Source: Proteus sp. FME41
GTDB lineage: Bacteria; Pseudomonadota; Gammaproteobacteria; Enterobacterales; Enterobacteriaceae
Reading direction: 5' to 3'
DNA length: 64,000 bases
NCBI RefSeq assembly: GCF_014897315.1
Contig: NZ_JABUYL010000003.1
Location: forward strand, 1 to 64,000
Shown: positions 1-9,756 of the stretch, piece by piece
How the letters are laid out: the number at the start of each line of letters is the position of its first letter
Position numbering within the stretch: the stretch's first letter is position 1
Program-made: the position numbers and the translations under genes
Notes under the pieces: model-generated
What the model was told of the DNA's origin: nothing
Databases searched by the model: none
The model's input: the letters and a program-made list of their open reading frames with translations, nothing else

Positions 1-384
1 TAAAATTTAGTGTATCGCAGAAGATCCCTTTAAATAGAGACAGAAATATCACCCACAGAGTGATTTTATGAAATAAGCTCAGAAAGAATAAATAACGAAA
101 AGAAGAGAAAAGAAAAGAAGAGAAAAGAAGAGAAGAGAAGAAAAAAAGAAAAGAGTAACCAACAAACTCTCACAGACAAAAGTCGTGAGCGAGCAAGCTG
201 TGCAACAAGGCAGACAGCGCACAGTAAGCGGAGCATACATTAGTATGTGAGCATTACGAGCACTGCTCTAACGCCGTGGCACTACTGCACAGCCACGACG
301 CCAAAGAATATAAACAGCGTAAAGCATTACGAGTGTTGCTATAACGCCACAGCACTACTGCACAGCCACGACGCCAAAGAAGGA
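1..384. repeat. Gene-free region with a purine tract and 73-bp direct repeat
   Basis: No convincing gene is seen here. Positions about 97-166 are an almost pure A/G tract. Downstream, a block starting at 251 recurs at 324, giving a 73-bp period; the last 28 bases of each copy (281-308 and 354-381) are identical. A short ORF across this region runs antisense into erpA and looks spurious. The repeat may be an intergenic dispersed element of the genus, but only one tandem pair is visible. Confidence 0.6.
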
Positions 385-729
385 TCAAATACTAAAGGAA
401 GAACCGCAACCACACGTACTTGTAGCATTAGGATTCGTCACAATAAAACGCGAACCCTCCAACCCCTCGGTATAATCCACACAGCCACCCACTAAATACT
501 GCAAACTCATCGGATCAACCACTAAGGCAACGCCTTGTTTTTCTATGGTCATATCACCTTCATTCATTGCATCATCAAAGGTAAAACCATACTGGAATCC
601 ACTACAACCGCCGCCCGTGATATAAACACGTAAACGCAGATTTGGATTTTCTTCATCCGCAATCAGATCTTTTACTTTATTTGCAGCCGCGTCAGTAAAT
701 TGTAACGGCAGAGCCATATCATCACTCAT
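385..729 (-). CDS. erpA: Iron-sulfur cluster insertion protein ErpA
   Basis: A-type Fe-S carrier that delivers [4Fe-4S] clusters to apo-enzymes, in E. coli including the isoprenoid enzymes IspG and IspH. At 114 residues it has full family length. The three conserved cluster cysteines are visible: Cys42 in GGGCSGF, and Cys106 and Cys108 in the C-terminal CGCGSSF motif. It is divergent from hemL across a 275-bp gap that should hold both promoters. The gene pairing erpA/hemL is also found in E. coli. Cytoplasmic; single-gene unit here. Confidence 0.97.
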   Translation of the reverse strand: MSDDMALPLQFTDAAANKVKDLIADEENPNLRLRVYITGGGCSGFQYGFTFDDAMNEGDMTIEKQGVALVVDPMSLQYLVGGCVDYTEGLEGSRFIVTNPNATSTCGCGSSFSI

Positions 730-1004
730 TGTTCACTCCAGACTGGGTATTCCAGCAAAAAAACAGTCAGCAAAAATTTATATTTCTTGCTGATATAATG
801 TGATGATTATCTAATACCTGCTCATAACCTTCAAGTTTGTTGTGGACAAAATACACTTTTTGCTACCTATCGCTTTTTACGATAAATCACGTACTCACAA
901 TAACAGTGATAAATCAAAATGTTGTTGCCGTGTATTTGGCTTCATCTGCGTGGTGCTTTAGAATACGCCTTAATCTTACGCTCACCCATCATTAGGAGTC
1001 TGAC

Positions 1005-2291
1005 ATGAGCAAGTCTGAAACGCTTTATAATCTCGCACAACAAGTGATCCCCGGCGGTGTCAACTCACCTGTTAGAGCATTTAACGGTGTAGGTGGAACC
1101 CCGCTTTTTATTGAACGTGCTAATGGTGCGTATATTTATGATGTCGATGGGCGCGCTTACCTTGACTATGTCGGCTCATGGGGACCGATGGTTTTAGGCC
1201 ACAACCACCCTTCTATTCGCCATGCTGTTACTGACGCGGTACAAAAAGGCCTAAGCTTTGGCGCACCAACAGCAGCTGAAGTTGAAATGGCAAACCTAGT
1301 GACTGAACTTGTGCCTTCCATGGATATGGTTCGCATGGTGAACTCAGGTACAGAAGCGACAATGAGCGCTATTCGCCTTGCTCGTGGTTATACGGGTCGT
1401 GACAAAATCATTAAATTCGAAGGTTGCTACCACGGCCATGCCGATTGCCTATTAGTCAAAGCAGGCTCTGGCGCATTAACGATGGGACAACCAAATTCAC
1501 CGGGTGTACCCGCTGATTTTGTAAAGCACACTTTAACCTGTACTTACAACGATTTAAATTCTGTACGCCAAGCATTTGAAAACTACCCTGAAGAAGTCGC
1601 CTGTATCATTGTTGAGCCTGTTGCGGGCAATATGAACTGCGTACCACCAAAAGCCGATTTCTTACCGGGCTTGCGCGCATTATGTGATGAGTTTGGTGCA
1701 TTGCTGATTATTGATGAAGTTATGACAGGTTTTCGCGTGGCATTAGGGGGCGCACAAGCTTATTACGATGTTGATCCTGATTTAACATGCTTAGGTAAAA
1801 TCATTGGTGGCGGTATGCCAGTGGGTGCTTTTGGTGGACATATGGAAGTAATGTCTAAACTCGCACCAATTGGTCCTGTTTATCAAGCTGGTACTTTATC
1901 AGGCAACCCAATTGCTATGGCAGCAGGTCTCGCGTGTTTACACGAAGTATCACAACCGGGAGTTCATCAAACATTAGATGAGCTAACAACAATGCTAGCT
2001 GATGGTTTACTTGAAAAAGCACAACAAGCGGGCATTCCAATGGTTATCAATCATGTTGGCGGGATGTTTGGTCTGTTCTTTACGGATGCAAAAGAAGTCA
2101 CTTGCTATCAAGATGTGATGAACTGCGATGTTGAACGCTTTAAACAATTCTTCCATTTGATGCTAGAAAAACGCGTCTACCTTGCACCTTCTGCATTTGA
2201 AGCTGGCTTTATGTCTATTGCTCATACCAAAGAAGATATTCAACGCACTATTGATGCTGCGGAATATGCTTTTGCTCAGATGAAGGGCTAA
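1005..2291 (+). CDS. hemL: Glutamate-1-semialdehyde 2,1-aminomutase
   Basis: PLP-dependent enzyme that isomerises glutamate-1-semialdehyde to 5-aminolevulinate, the second C5-pathway step towards haem and sirohaem. Length 428 residues versus about 426 in E. coli. The class III aminotransferase signature is visible: the [10 protein letters not shown] cofactor segment followed by the PLP lysine in [13 protein letters not shown] at about residue 264. The start is preceded by TAGGAG. It is monocistronic, ending at a bidirectional terminator shared with the convergent mrcB. Confidence 0.98.
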   Translation: MSKSETLYNLAQQVIPGGVNSPVRAFNGVGGTPLFIERANGAYIYDVDGRAYLDYVGSWGPMVLGHNHPSIRHAVTDAVQKGLSFGAPTAAEVEMANLVTELVPSMDMVRMVNSGTEATMSAIRLARGYTGRDKIIKFEGCYHGHADCLLVKAGSGALTMGQPNSPGVPADFVKHTLTCTYNDLNSVRQAFENYPEEVACIIVEPVAGNMNCVPPKADFLPGLRALCDEFGALLIIDEVMTGFRVALGGAQAYYDVDPDLTCLGKIIGGGMPVGAFGGHMEVMSKLAPIGPVYQAGTLSGNPIAMAAGLACLHEVSQPGVHQTLDELTTMLADGLLEKAQQAGIPMVINHVGGMFGLFFTDAKEVTCYQDVMNCDVERFKQFFHLMLEKRVYLAPSAFEAGFMSIAHTKEDIQRTIDAAEYAFAQMKG

Positions 2292-2333
2292 TATTCGATT
2301 CGTTTTTTAATAAAAATAAGATGTGAATAAACA

Positions 2334-2359
2334 AAAAACGGCACTTATGTGCCGTTTTT
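2334..2359. terminator. Bidirectional Rho-independent terminator, hemL/mrcB
   Basis: Perfect 11-bp stem (AAAAACGGCAC with GTGCCGTTTTT) and a 4-base loop, with an A tract on one side and a T tract on the other. It lies between the convergent hemL and mrcB stops, so it can end both transcripts. Confidence 0.9.
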
Positions 2360-2383
2360 ATTTTAGCTAATCTATGTGATTAC

Positions 2384-4690
2384 TTACTCAGAAAACAGAT
2401 CTTGTAACCACTTTGGTGCGCCACTTTCATCAGTATCTTGCTGAATAGGTGTACACAATCCATCTGGATTTGCTGTCCATACAGGTAGAGTACGAACACC
2501 TCCGCCATAACAAGCAAAGTTACCTTGAGCATCAACAGACATCTCTGCGATATCTTCTGGCACTGGTAGATTTAATTTCAGCGGTGCCTGATTTTCTAAA
2601 TAGTTACGATACAGCAACAATGCCCCTGTTGAACCCGTTAAGTTCGTTGGGCCATTATTATCGCGTCCCATCCATGAAATCGTCACTTCCTTGCCATCTA
2701 TTCCCGCAAACCAACTATCACGGAGATCGTTAGTGGTACCGGTTTTACCTGCAAGATTGTAATGACCAAATTTAGGTTTTAATACACGCCATGCTGTTCC
2801 TGAATTCACCACTTGTTGCATACCAAATAACGTCATATAAGCCGCTTGTGATGAAACTGTGGTTTCTGCTTGAGGGTAACTTTGATAAAGCACCGTGCCA
2901 TCTTGGGTAATAACAGAACGCAATGAAGATACTTTTGCTCGGTTACCTAAACTACCAATAGTTTGGAATGTTTGAGCCACTTCCATTGGGGTTAAGTTTA
3001 ATGCACCTAATAGCATGGAAGGCACTTTTTCTAGATTTTCAGCAGGTGCGCCCAAGTTAATCCATGTTTTGATCACTTGGTCTAATCCCACTTCTAAACC
3101 CAGATTCACGGTTGGCACGTTACGTGATGTTGCTAACGCATCCACCAGCATTAATTTGCCTTTATAACCACGATCGTAGTTACGCGGTTGCCAAGGTTTC
3201 CCCCCCGGAATAGGCACAGAAATAGGCTCATCCGCAAGCCATGTATTTAAACGAAAACGTTCAGGCTCACTTAATGCGGTTAAGTACGTGGCAGGTTTTG
3301 CTAAAGAACCAATTGAACGACGGGCTGATAAGGCACGGTTAAAGCCTGCATATTGTGGTTGAGAACCGCCCACTAAGGCTCTAACTTCACCACTTAGACG
3401 ATCAACTACGACCATCGCCCCTTCAAGATCGTCAATTTTACGCACTTTACGGATATCCGCGACCCCCACTTCAACCGCTTTTTCAGCCGCATCTTGTGAG
3501 ACAGGATCTAATGTAGTAAAAATTTTGGTACCCGATAAATCTTTTACTTTATCGCCTAAGTTTGTTTGTAACTCTTGGCGAACCAATTGCATAAACGCAG
3601 GTTGAGGCGTTAACGCTTCGCTACGTGGCTTCACACCTAAAGGGCGCGCACTAAGCACATTGTAAAGCTCTTGGTCAATTATCTCTTGGGTTTGCAGTAG
3701 TTTTAATACCACATTACGGCGTTCTAACGCTGCTTTAGGGTTGCGCCAAGGATTATAAGCAGAAGCACCTTTAACCATCCCTACTAAAAGCGCTTGCTGA
3801 TCAAGGCTTAATTCATCAACAGGACGGCCAAAATAGTAAAGACTGGCTAAAGGGAAGCCCCGAATTTGTTCATCGCCACTTTGCCCTAAAAAGACTTCAT
3901 TAAGATACAATTCTAAAATGCGATCTTTGCTATAACTCGCATCCATAATGATCGCCATATAGGCTTCATTAAGCTTTCTTTTTAATGTTCTTTCGTTAGT
4001 CAAAAACAGGTTTTTCACTAACTGTTGCGTTAAGGTACTCCCACCTTGAACCGCTTTACCCGCCGTAAAGTTCGCTAATACCGCACGGCCAATAGAATAA
4101 AAGCTGATACCGTCATGCTCGTAAAAACGGCGATCTTCCGTTGCAATTAACGTATCCACTAATAGCTGTGGAAATTTATCTCTTGCTAAGAATAAACGTT
4201 GTTCACCACTTGCAGATTGCATCATGGTGATCAGTTTAGGATCAAGGCGAAAAAAACCAAATTGGCGCTGATTACCCATATTAGTAATACTAGCAAGTGA
4301 GTTTTGCTCAAAGGTCAATTTAGCTAAAATTTGTTCTTCACGACCATCAGGAAAATCAAAAGGTCGGCGCAACATTTCAATCGTGTTACCTCTTACCACA
4401 AATTCGCCAGGACGGGTGATTTTGTTAACATTCCGGTATTGCATACCCTCAAGTAAGCTCACCATCTCTTTTTGGCTATAATTCATGCCCGGTTCTAAGT
4501 TAACAGTACGTCCGTAAACCGCGGCAGGTAATTCCCAAACATTGCCATCAAGGCGCTCTTTAATTTGAGAATGTAAATAAACACCATAAATGCCCATTAA
4601 AACCGCAACCACAATGGCGATTTTGACAAATAACCAAAACCAAGAACGACCTCTTTTGGTTTGTTTCACTGGTCTTTTCTTTCTACTCAT
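2384..4690 (-). CDS. mrcB: Penicillin-binding protein 1B, bifunctional peptidoglycan synthase
   Basis: Class A PBP that polymerises lipid II glycan strands and cross-links peptides in the periplasm. Order: basic cytoplasmic tail, one transmembrane helix at about residues 16-39, UB2H-like region, GT51 transglycosylase with catalytic Glu in ATEDRRFYEHDG (Glu185), then transpeptidase with the nucleophile Ser in SLAKP (about 460), SRN and the KTGTT box (about 648). At 768 residues it is shorter than the long E. coli form (844), mainly because the cytoplasmic tail is short. fhuACDB, which separates mrcB and hemL in E. coli, is absent. Confidence 0.97.
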   Translation of the reverse strand: MSRKKRPVKQTKRGRSWFWLFVKIAIVVAVLMGIYGVYLHSQIKERLDGNVWELPAAVYGRTVNLEPGMNYSQKEMVSLLEGMQYRNVNKITRPGEFVVRGNTIEMLRRPFDFPDGREEQILAKLTFEQNSLASITNMGNQRQFGFFRLDPKLITMMQSASGEQRLFLARDKFPQLLVDTLIATEDRRFYEHDGISFYSIGRAVLANFTAGKAVQGGSTLTQQLVKNLFLTNERTLKRKLNEAYMAIIMDASYSKDRILELYLNEVFLGQSGDEQIRGFPLASLYYFGRPVDELSLDQQALLVGMVKGASAYNPWRNPKAALERRNVVLKLLQTQEIIDQELYNVLSARPLGVKPRSEALTPQPAFMQLVRQELQTNLGDKVKDLSGTKIFTTLDPVSQDAAEKAVEVGVADIRKVRKIDDLEGAMVVVDRLSGEVRALVGGSQPQYAGFNRALSARRSIGSLAKPATYLTALSEPERFRLNTWLADEPISVPIPGGKPWQPRNYDRGYKGKLMLVDALATSRNVPTVNLGLEVGLDQVIKTWINLGAPAENLEKVPSMLLGALNLTPMEVAQTFQTIGSLGNRAKVSSLRSVITQDGTVLYQSYPQAETTVSSQAAYMTLFGMQQVVNSGTAWRVLKPKFGHYNLAGKTGTTNDLRDSWFAGIDGKEVTISWMGRDNNGPTNLTGSTGALLLYRNYLENQAPLKLNLPVPEDIAEMSVDAQGNFACYGGGVRTLPVWTANPDGLCTPIQQDTDESGAPKWLQDLFSE

Positions 4691-4818
4691 GAACTGTATC
4701 TCTCATTAAAACCCCTTTATCACGGGATAAAGAAGCCTAACATTGTCGCTATTTTTCTGTGTGATCCCACAAGAAAGCTCTCAAATACACATAAAACTAG
4801 GGTAAAACTAATACTCAT

Positions 4819-7251
4819 TTATTGGCTATATTTTTTTACTCGTCGTGTGGGTGCCGTATCGGCGGGTGAGTCAGGCCATAAATGCTTGGGATAGCGCCCT
4901 TTCATCTCTTTTTGCACCTCTTTATAACTTCCTGCCCAAAATGTCGCCAAATCTTGTGTTTTCTGAATAGGTCGATGAGCAGGTGATAGTAACTCCATCA
5001 CAACGGGTAATTGACCATTCGCTACAATAGGGCTTTGCTGTTCGCCATAAACCTCTTGAATGCGGATCGCGATCACAGGAGGTAACTCCATATCATAGTT
5101 GATAATCACTTTTGTGCCTGTTGGTGCCAAATAATGCGTCGGAAATAAGCTTTGAAGCAACTGATTTTCATGCCATGTTAATTGGTTTTTAATAATTGTA
5201 TTAATATCAATTTGTTGTAACGCTTTTAATGTTTGTCTATCGCCAAGTTCGGGCAATAACCATGTTTCTAGCGTTTCAAGTAACACCGTTTCTTCTAAAT
5301 CAGGCAATAAGGCTTCTGGACACCATTTTTTCGCCAAAGAAAGGCGTATAAAAAGCTGTTGAGTCTCTTCATTCAGTGCTAAAGCATTTAAACCGTTATC
5401 TCTCAGCCAATTTAATAATGCTTGTTGCATTTGCTGTTTATTGGGTTTGTCTAATTGGCACTGGCTTAAGGTTAATCGCCCTAATTGGCTTTGTTGCCAT
5501 GCAACTAACGTACCGCGTTTTTCATCCCATTCAACAGTCGTATTATTTTCAATAAGTTCAGGAAAGGTAGCTGATATTTCATCAATATCAATCGGTAGCG
5601 CTAATAAAATTCGGACATCGGCATAATGCGCATTTTGTAATAACAATGGTGCTAAGATCCACGTTGTATCACTCATTGAGTGCGAGTGATCCATCATGGC
5701 ACCTTGCCCATTGGCTAAACGAAAACGACCTTGATTATCACGATTTTTAGCAATCCTATCAGGAAATCCAACCGCTAATAATAAACCTAACAATTCAGGG
5801 CAAAACATTCCTTTCCGATGTTGAGAAAGCTGTTTTTCACGTCGCATCCAGAAGGTGTTTTTTTGCTGAGCAATCCACTCCAGATTAATTTCTTGTCCTC
5901 GGGGTGGCTCTTCTAAGATTACACATAGGCGTGCTGCCGTCGCAAGATGATTATCACTTTGCTCACTTGCATAATCTAAGATTGCAGCTAATCGAGGCTC
6001 TATGCCCCATTGCGCCATGCGTGAGCCTCGTGCGGTTAATCCACCTTGTTTATCTGTTGCACCTAAACGATACAATAAATCTTGAGCGGCATGTAATGCT
6101 TGGGGTGTTGGCGTATCTAACCAATTCAACTGATTAATGTCGCGACACCCCCACTGCAAGATAGAAAGCCATAACGACGATAAATCACTACTTAAAATTT
6201 CAGGTATTTGGTGAGAAGCAACACGCTCTGCCTGCTCTTGGCTGATTAAATGCCAGCAAATGCCAGTCTCAAGGCGCCCTGCTCGTCCAGCTCTCTGTGT
6301 CTGTGACGATTGGCTAATTCTTTGGCGCAATAAGCTAGTGACACCGCTTTTCAAATCAAATTGAGCGCGTTTTTCAATAGCACTATCAATAACTAAGCGA
6401 ATACCTTCAATAGTCAGACTGGTTTCTGCAATATTGGTGGCAAGTACCACCTTTCGATAACCTTTTTCAGTTGGCTCAATCGCTTTTTGTTGTTCTGTCA
6501 ATGAAAGCGCACCATAAAGCGGAAATAGCAAAACATTGTCATCCACTTTATCTTTTAGAATATCTGCAACACGTACTATCTCTGCACTACCCGGCAAGAA
6601 TATCAGCATAGAACCCGTTTCTTGTGCTAATAATCGCAACGCCATTGTGGCAATTTCTTGTTCAAATGGTTGATGTGTGTTGATAGGATGATACAACCTC
6701 GCAACAGGATAACTGCGCCCTTGCGCACTGATCATGGGGGCATCAGGTAATAGTGAGGTAAGTTTTTGATTGTCTAAGGTTGCCGACATAATCAATACAC
6801 GCAAATCATCACGTAACCCCATCTGCACATCAAGCAATAGAGCCAGTGCTAAATCTGCTTGTAAACTACGTTCATGAAATTCATCTAAAATCACTAGACT
6901 CACGCCCGTGAGTTCCGGATCTTGCTGTAACATCCGGTTTAATACCCCTTCAGTTACCACTTCAAGTCGAGTTTGTGAACAGACCTTGCTTTCCGCTTTC
7001 ATACGGTAACCTACCGTATTACCAACTTCTTCATTTAGCTGACTCGCTAAACGATAAGCAATGCTTTTAGTCGCAATTCGTCTTGGCTCTAATAAAATTA
7101 TTTTCCCATCGAAGAGATTTTGCTGAAGTAAATAGAGGGGAAGCGCCGTTGATTTACCTGCACCTGTTGGGGCATGCAGTAAAACTTGTGGGGATTGTTT
7201 TAACGCAGTAACAATTTTTTCCGTTACCTCAAAGATTGGCAATAAATGCAC
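4819..7251 (-). CDS. hrpB: ATP-dependent helicase HrpB
   Basis: DEAH-type superfamily 2 helicase of 810 residues, the usual length. Motif I is APTGAGKST at residues 27-35. Motif II reads DEFH, as in E. coli HrpB, rather than DEAH. The SAT motif (MSATLD) and motif VI (SQTQRAGRAGR) follow, then the C-terminal HrpB-specific domain. The cellular role in enterobacteria is poorly defined; RNA/RNP remodelling is inferred from family. It is divergent from sfsA, as in E. coli, where mrcB lies on the other side. Confidence 0.96.
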   Translation of the reverse strand: MHLLPIFEVTEKIVTALKQSPQVLLHAPTGAGKSTALPLYLLQQNLFDGKIILLEPRRIATKSIAYRLASQLNEEVGNTVGYRMKAESKVCSQTRLEVVTEGVLNRMLQQDPELTGVSLVILDEFHERSLQADLALALLLDVQMGLRDDLRVLIMSATLDNQKLTSLLPDAPMISAQGRSYPVARLYHPINTHQPFEQEIATMALRLLAQETGSMLIFLPGSAEIVRVADILKDKVDDNVLLFPLYGALSLTEQQKAIEPTEKGYRKVVLATNIAETSLTIEGIRLVIDSAIEKRAQFDLKSGVTSLLRQRISQSSQTQRAGRAGRLETGICWHLISQEQAERVASHQIPEILSSDLSSLWLSILQWGCRDINQLNWLDTPTPQALHAAQDLLYRLGATDKQGGLTARGSRMAQWGIEPRLAAILDYASEQSDNHLATAARLCVILEEPPRGQEINLEWIAQQKNTFWMRREKQLSQHRKGMFCPELLGLLLAVGFPDRIAKNRDNQGRFRLANGQGAMMDHSHSMSDTTWILAPLLLQNAHYADVRILLALPIDIDEISATFPELIENNTTVEWDEKRGTLVAWQQSQLGRLTLSQCQLDKPNKQQMQQALLNWLRDNGLNALALNEETQQLFIRLSLAKKWCPEALLPDLEETVLLETLETWLLPELGDRQTLKALQQIDINTIIKNQLTWHENQLLQSLFPTHYLAPTGTKVIINYDMELPPVIAIRIQEVYGEQQSPIVANGQLPVVMELLSPAHRPIQKTQDLATFWAGSYKEVQKEMKGRYPKHLWPDSPADTAPTRRVKKYSQ

Positions 7252-7336
7252 ACAGGCTCCATGATTGATTAACTTTCTCTGCGCGGCATTGTAGCATTAG
7301 CGCTTTATTAAAGGTCGTATTTTCATCGGAGTCGTC

Positions 7337-8047
7337 ATGAAATTTGAGCAACCACTACAATCTGCCACTTTACTAAAACGATATAAGCGTTTTTTAGCAG
7401 ACGTTGTCACCCCTAGTGGGGAAGAATTCACGCTCCATTGTGCCAACACAGGGGCAATGACGGGATGCGCAACCCCCGGTGATACGGTTTGGTACTCCAC
7501 CTCTTCAAATGCAAAAAGAAAGTACCCACACAGTTGGGAACTGACACAGACTCAAACTGATGATTGGATCTGTGTAAATACCTTAAGAGCAAATGGGATT
7601 ATTGCCGATGCCATTGAAGCTGGTGACATTCCAGAATTATCTGAATATGAAGAGATAAAACGAGAAGTGAAATACGGTAATGAGAATAGCCGTATTGACA
7701 TTTTACTTAAATCAAATCATAAAGTTGACTGCTATATTGAAGTGAAATCAGTCACATTACTAGATAACGGAATAGGTTATTTTCCTGATGCCAAAACACA
7801 ACGTGGTCAGAAACATCTGCGAGAGTTGACCGCTATCGCAAATTCAGGTTTAAGGGCTGTCTTATTCTACGCAGTTCCCCATACTGGCATTACGGAAGTG
7901 ACTGTTGCTAAAGAGATTGACCCTGACTATGCTTCATTGTTAAAAGAAGCCCATGATGCAGGGGTTGAAATCTTGTGTTATCGCATCAATATTAGTGAGT
8001 ACAATTTAACAATTGGACAGCAATTACCTTTTATTTCAAATGGTTAA
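7337..8047 (+). CDS. sfsA: SfsA family DNA-binding/nuclease-like protein
   Basis: 236-residue SfsA, named for stimulation of sugar (maltose) fermentation in E. coli. The N-terminal OB-like part carries FLADV and HCANTGAM segments; the C-terminal part has a PD-(D/E)XK-like core with RIDILL and [11 protein letters not shown], typical of the family. GGAG lies 8 bases before the ATG. It is followed by dksA, as in E. coli. Molecular function remains uncertain in the family. Confidence 0.95.
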   Translation: MKFEQPLQSATLLKRYKRFLADVVTPSGEEFTLHCANTGAMTGCATPGDTVWYSTSSNAKRKYPHSWELTQTQTDDWICVNTLRANGIIADAIEAGDIPELSEYEEIKREVKYGNENSRIDILLKSNHKVDCYIEVKSVTLLDNGIGYFPDAKTQRGQKHLRELTAIANSGLRAVLFYAVPHTGITEVTVAKEIDPDYASLLKEAHDAGVEILCYRINISEYNLTIGQQLPFISNG

Positions 8048-8243
8048 TTGATTTTCATCGTGTTAGTTAAGTATTTTTTAACTAAAAAGGGACATTTACT
8101 TGCGTGCCTTCACACCATGAGAAAACTTATTAAAGGAATAATTGCTATCCTCGCGGGCATCTGCTATTTATAGCGCCCTATTTTTTCCCCTTCCTGTTTT
8201 GAAGGTGGGGATTATTCAGAAATGCGTATGTAGGAGAAGCATT

Positions 8244-8699
8244 ATGCAAGAAGGGCAAAAGCGTAAAACATCGTCCATGAGCATTCTCGCAATCGCTGGC
8301 GTTGAGCCGTATCAAGAAAAAGCGGGCGAAGAGTACATGAACGAAGCCCAATTAGCGCATTTTAAGCTAATACTTGAATCTTGGCGCAATCAGCTCAGGG
8401 ATGAAGTCAACCGCACCGTTACTCATATGCAAGATGAGGCGGCAAACTTCCCCGATCCCGTTGACCGTGCTGCACAAGAAGAAGAATTCAGTCTTGAGCT
8501 GCGTAACCGTGATCGTGAACGTAAACTCATTAAGAAAATCGAGAAAACACTGAAAAAAGTCGAAGATGATGACTTTGGTTTCTGTGAATCTTGTGGGGTT
8601 GAGATCGGCATTCGCCGTTTAGAAGCTCGCCCTACAGCCGATTTATGTATCGACTGTAAAACATTAGCTGAAATCCGTGAAAAGCAGATGGCAGGCTAA
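8244..8699 (+). CDS. dksA: RNA polymerase-binding transcription factor DksA
   Basis: Binds the RNA polymerase secondary channel and works with ppGpp in the stringent response. I chose the ATG at 8244 (151 residues, E. coli length) because AGGAGAAG precedes it and [10 protein letters not shown] matches the known N-terminus; a longer in-frame start at 8142 adds a spurious extension. The coiled-coil tip [11 protein letters not shown] and the four-cysteine zinc finger (CESC and CIDC) are intact. A strong hairpin follows the stop. Confidence 0.97.
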   Translation: MQEGQKRKTSSMSILAIAGVEPYQEKAGEEYMNEAQLAHFKLILESWRNQLRDEVNRTVTHMQDEAANFPDPVDRAAQEEEFSLELRNRDRERKLIKKIEKTLKKVEDDDFGFCESCGVEIGIRRLEARPTADLCIDCKTLAEIREKQMAG

Positions 8700-8708
8700 T
8701 TGATGAGC

Positions 8709-8740
8709 CAACGCCTCAACGTAATACGTTGAGGCGTTTA
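8709..8740 (+). terminator. Hairpin between dksA and gluQ
   Basis: A 12-13 bp stem (AACGCCTCAACGT pairing with ACGTTGAGGCGTT) sits immediately before gluQ, ending in a short T stretch. In E. coli and Shigella a terminator at the same place limits read-through from dksA into gluQ; the position suggests the same here. Confidence 0.8.
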
Positions 8741-8753
8741 TCTGAATCTTTCG

Positions 8754-9665
8754 ATGCACGAGATTACAGACTATACTGGGCGCTTTGCGCCATCACCAAC
8801 GGGTCAACTTCATTTTGGCTCATTGGTTACTGCACTTGCTAGTTATCTTCAAGCTCGCGCACACCAAGGGCGTTGGCTTCTGCGCATCGATGATATTGAC
8901 CCTTCAAGAGAACCTCCCGGCACGGCATCCCAAATTATTTGTACATTAGAACATTATGGTTTGCTCTGGGATGGTGATATTCTTTATCAATCGCAACGCC
9001 ATGACGCTTACCATGAAGTGTTATCTTCACTTTGGCAAGAGGGTGTCTGTTATCACTGTCATTGTAGCCGTCATCGTTTACATGACTTAGGTGGTGTGTA
9101 TGATAACCACTGCCGTCACCATGCTGCTTTAACAAATAACCACACACCATTTGATAAAAACAGCGCTTGGCGTCTGATCCAACAGCATCCTATTTATCAT
9201 TTTGAAGATATCATTCAAGGTACGTATTACGCTAAAAGTACATCTATCGTACTAGAAGATATGATTATTCACAGAAAAGATAACTTATTTGCGTATAATC
9301 TAGTGACGGTGATTGATGATAGTTATCAGGGTGTAACTGATGTTGTAAGAGGTGCTGATCTACTTGACCCCACATTGCGACAAATCAGTTTACATAAGCA
9401 ACTGAATTTACCTATTCCGCGTTATGCTCATTTGCCTTTAGCAATAAACCATGACGGTAATAAATTATCGAAGCAAAATCACGCGCATGCGTTGCCGGAT
9501 TCTGATCCAAGACCCGTCATTATCGATGCCTTACAATTTCTTAATCAGCCTATTATCGCTGGCTGGCAAGATTATTCGTTAGCATCATTATTAGAGATTG
9601 CAATAGTACAGTGGACACCTTCTGAGGTTTTAAAACAAAATCATCAGCAACAAGGGTACGAATAA
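8754..9665 (+). CDS. gluQ: Glutamyl-Q tRNA(Asp) synthetase
   Basis: Truncated GluRS paralogue (303 residues) that attaches glutamate to queuosine at position 34 of tRNA(Asp). The Rossmann catalytic core is present, with the HIGH-like motif PSPTGQLHFGSL near the N-terminus, zinc-binding Cys/His cluster CHCSRHR to NHC, and the KMSKS-like KLSKQNH. The anticodon-binding domain of GluRS is absent, as expected. No strong Shine-Dalgarno is seen before the ATG, which lies just after the dksA-gluQ hairpin. Confidence 0.95.
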   Translation: MHEITDYTGRFAPSPTGQLHFGSLVTALASYLQARAHQGRWLLRIDDIDPSREPPGTASQIICTLEHYGLLWDGDILYQSQRHDAYHEVLSSLWQEGVCYHCHCSRHRLHDLGGVYDNHCRHHAALTNNHTPFDKNSAWRLIQQHPIYHFEDIIQGTYYAKSTSIVLEDMIIHRKDNLFAYNLVTVIDDSYQGVTDVVRGADLLDPTLRQISLHKQLNLPIPRYAHLPLAINHDGNKLSKQNHAHALPDSDPRPVIIDALQFLNQPIIAGWQDYSLASLLEIAIVQWTPSEVLKQNHQQQGYE

Positions 9666-9756
9666 ACCACACAAAGCATTCTCAAAAAATGTTCAGTAGG
9701 CTATGATTAGCCGCTTAATTTTTTTAATTATTAGATTTTATTATTCGAGGTGTCAT

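Noticed and set aside
251-381. Possible CRISPR from direct repeats
   Set aside because: Only two copies, long repeat units, no regular short spacers and no cas genes.
247-495. 82-codon plus-strand ORF over the direct repeat and the erpA 3' end
   Set aside because: Runs antisense through erpA, has low-complexity repeat-coded sequence and no ribosome site.
8142-8243. N-terminal extension of DksA
   Set aside because: No ribosome site, no similarity to DksA, and the downstream start gives exact family length.
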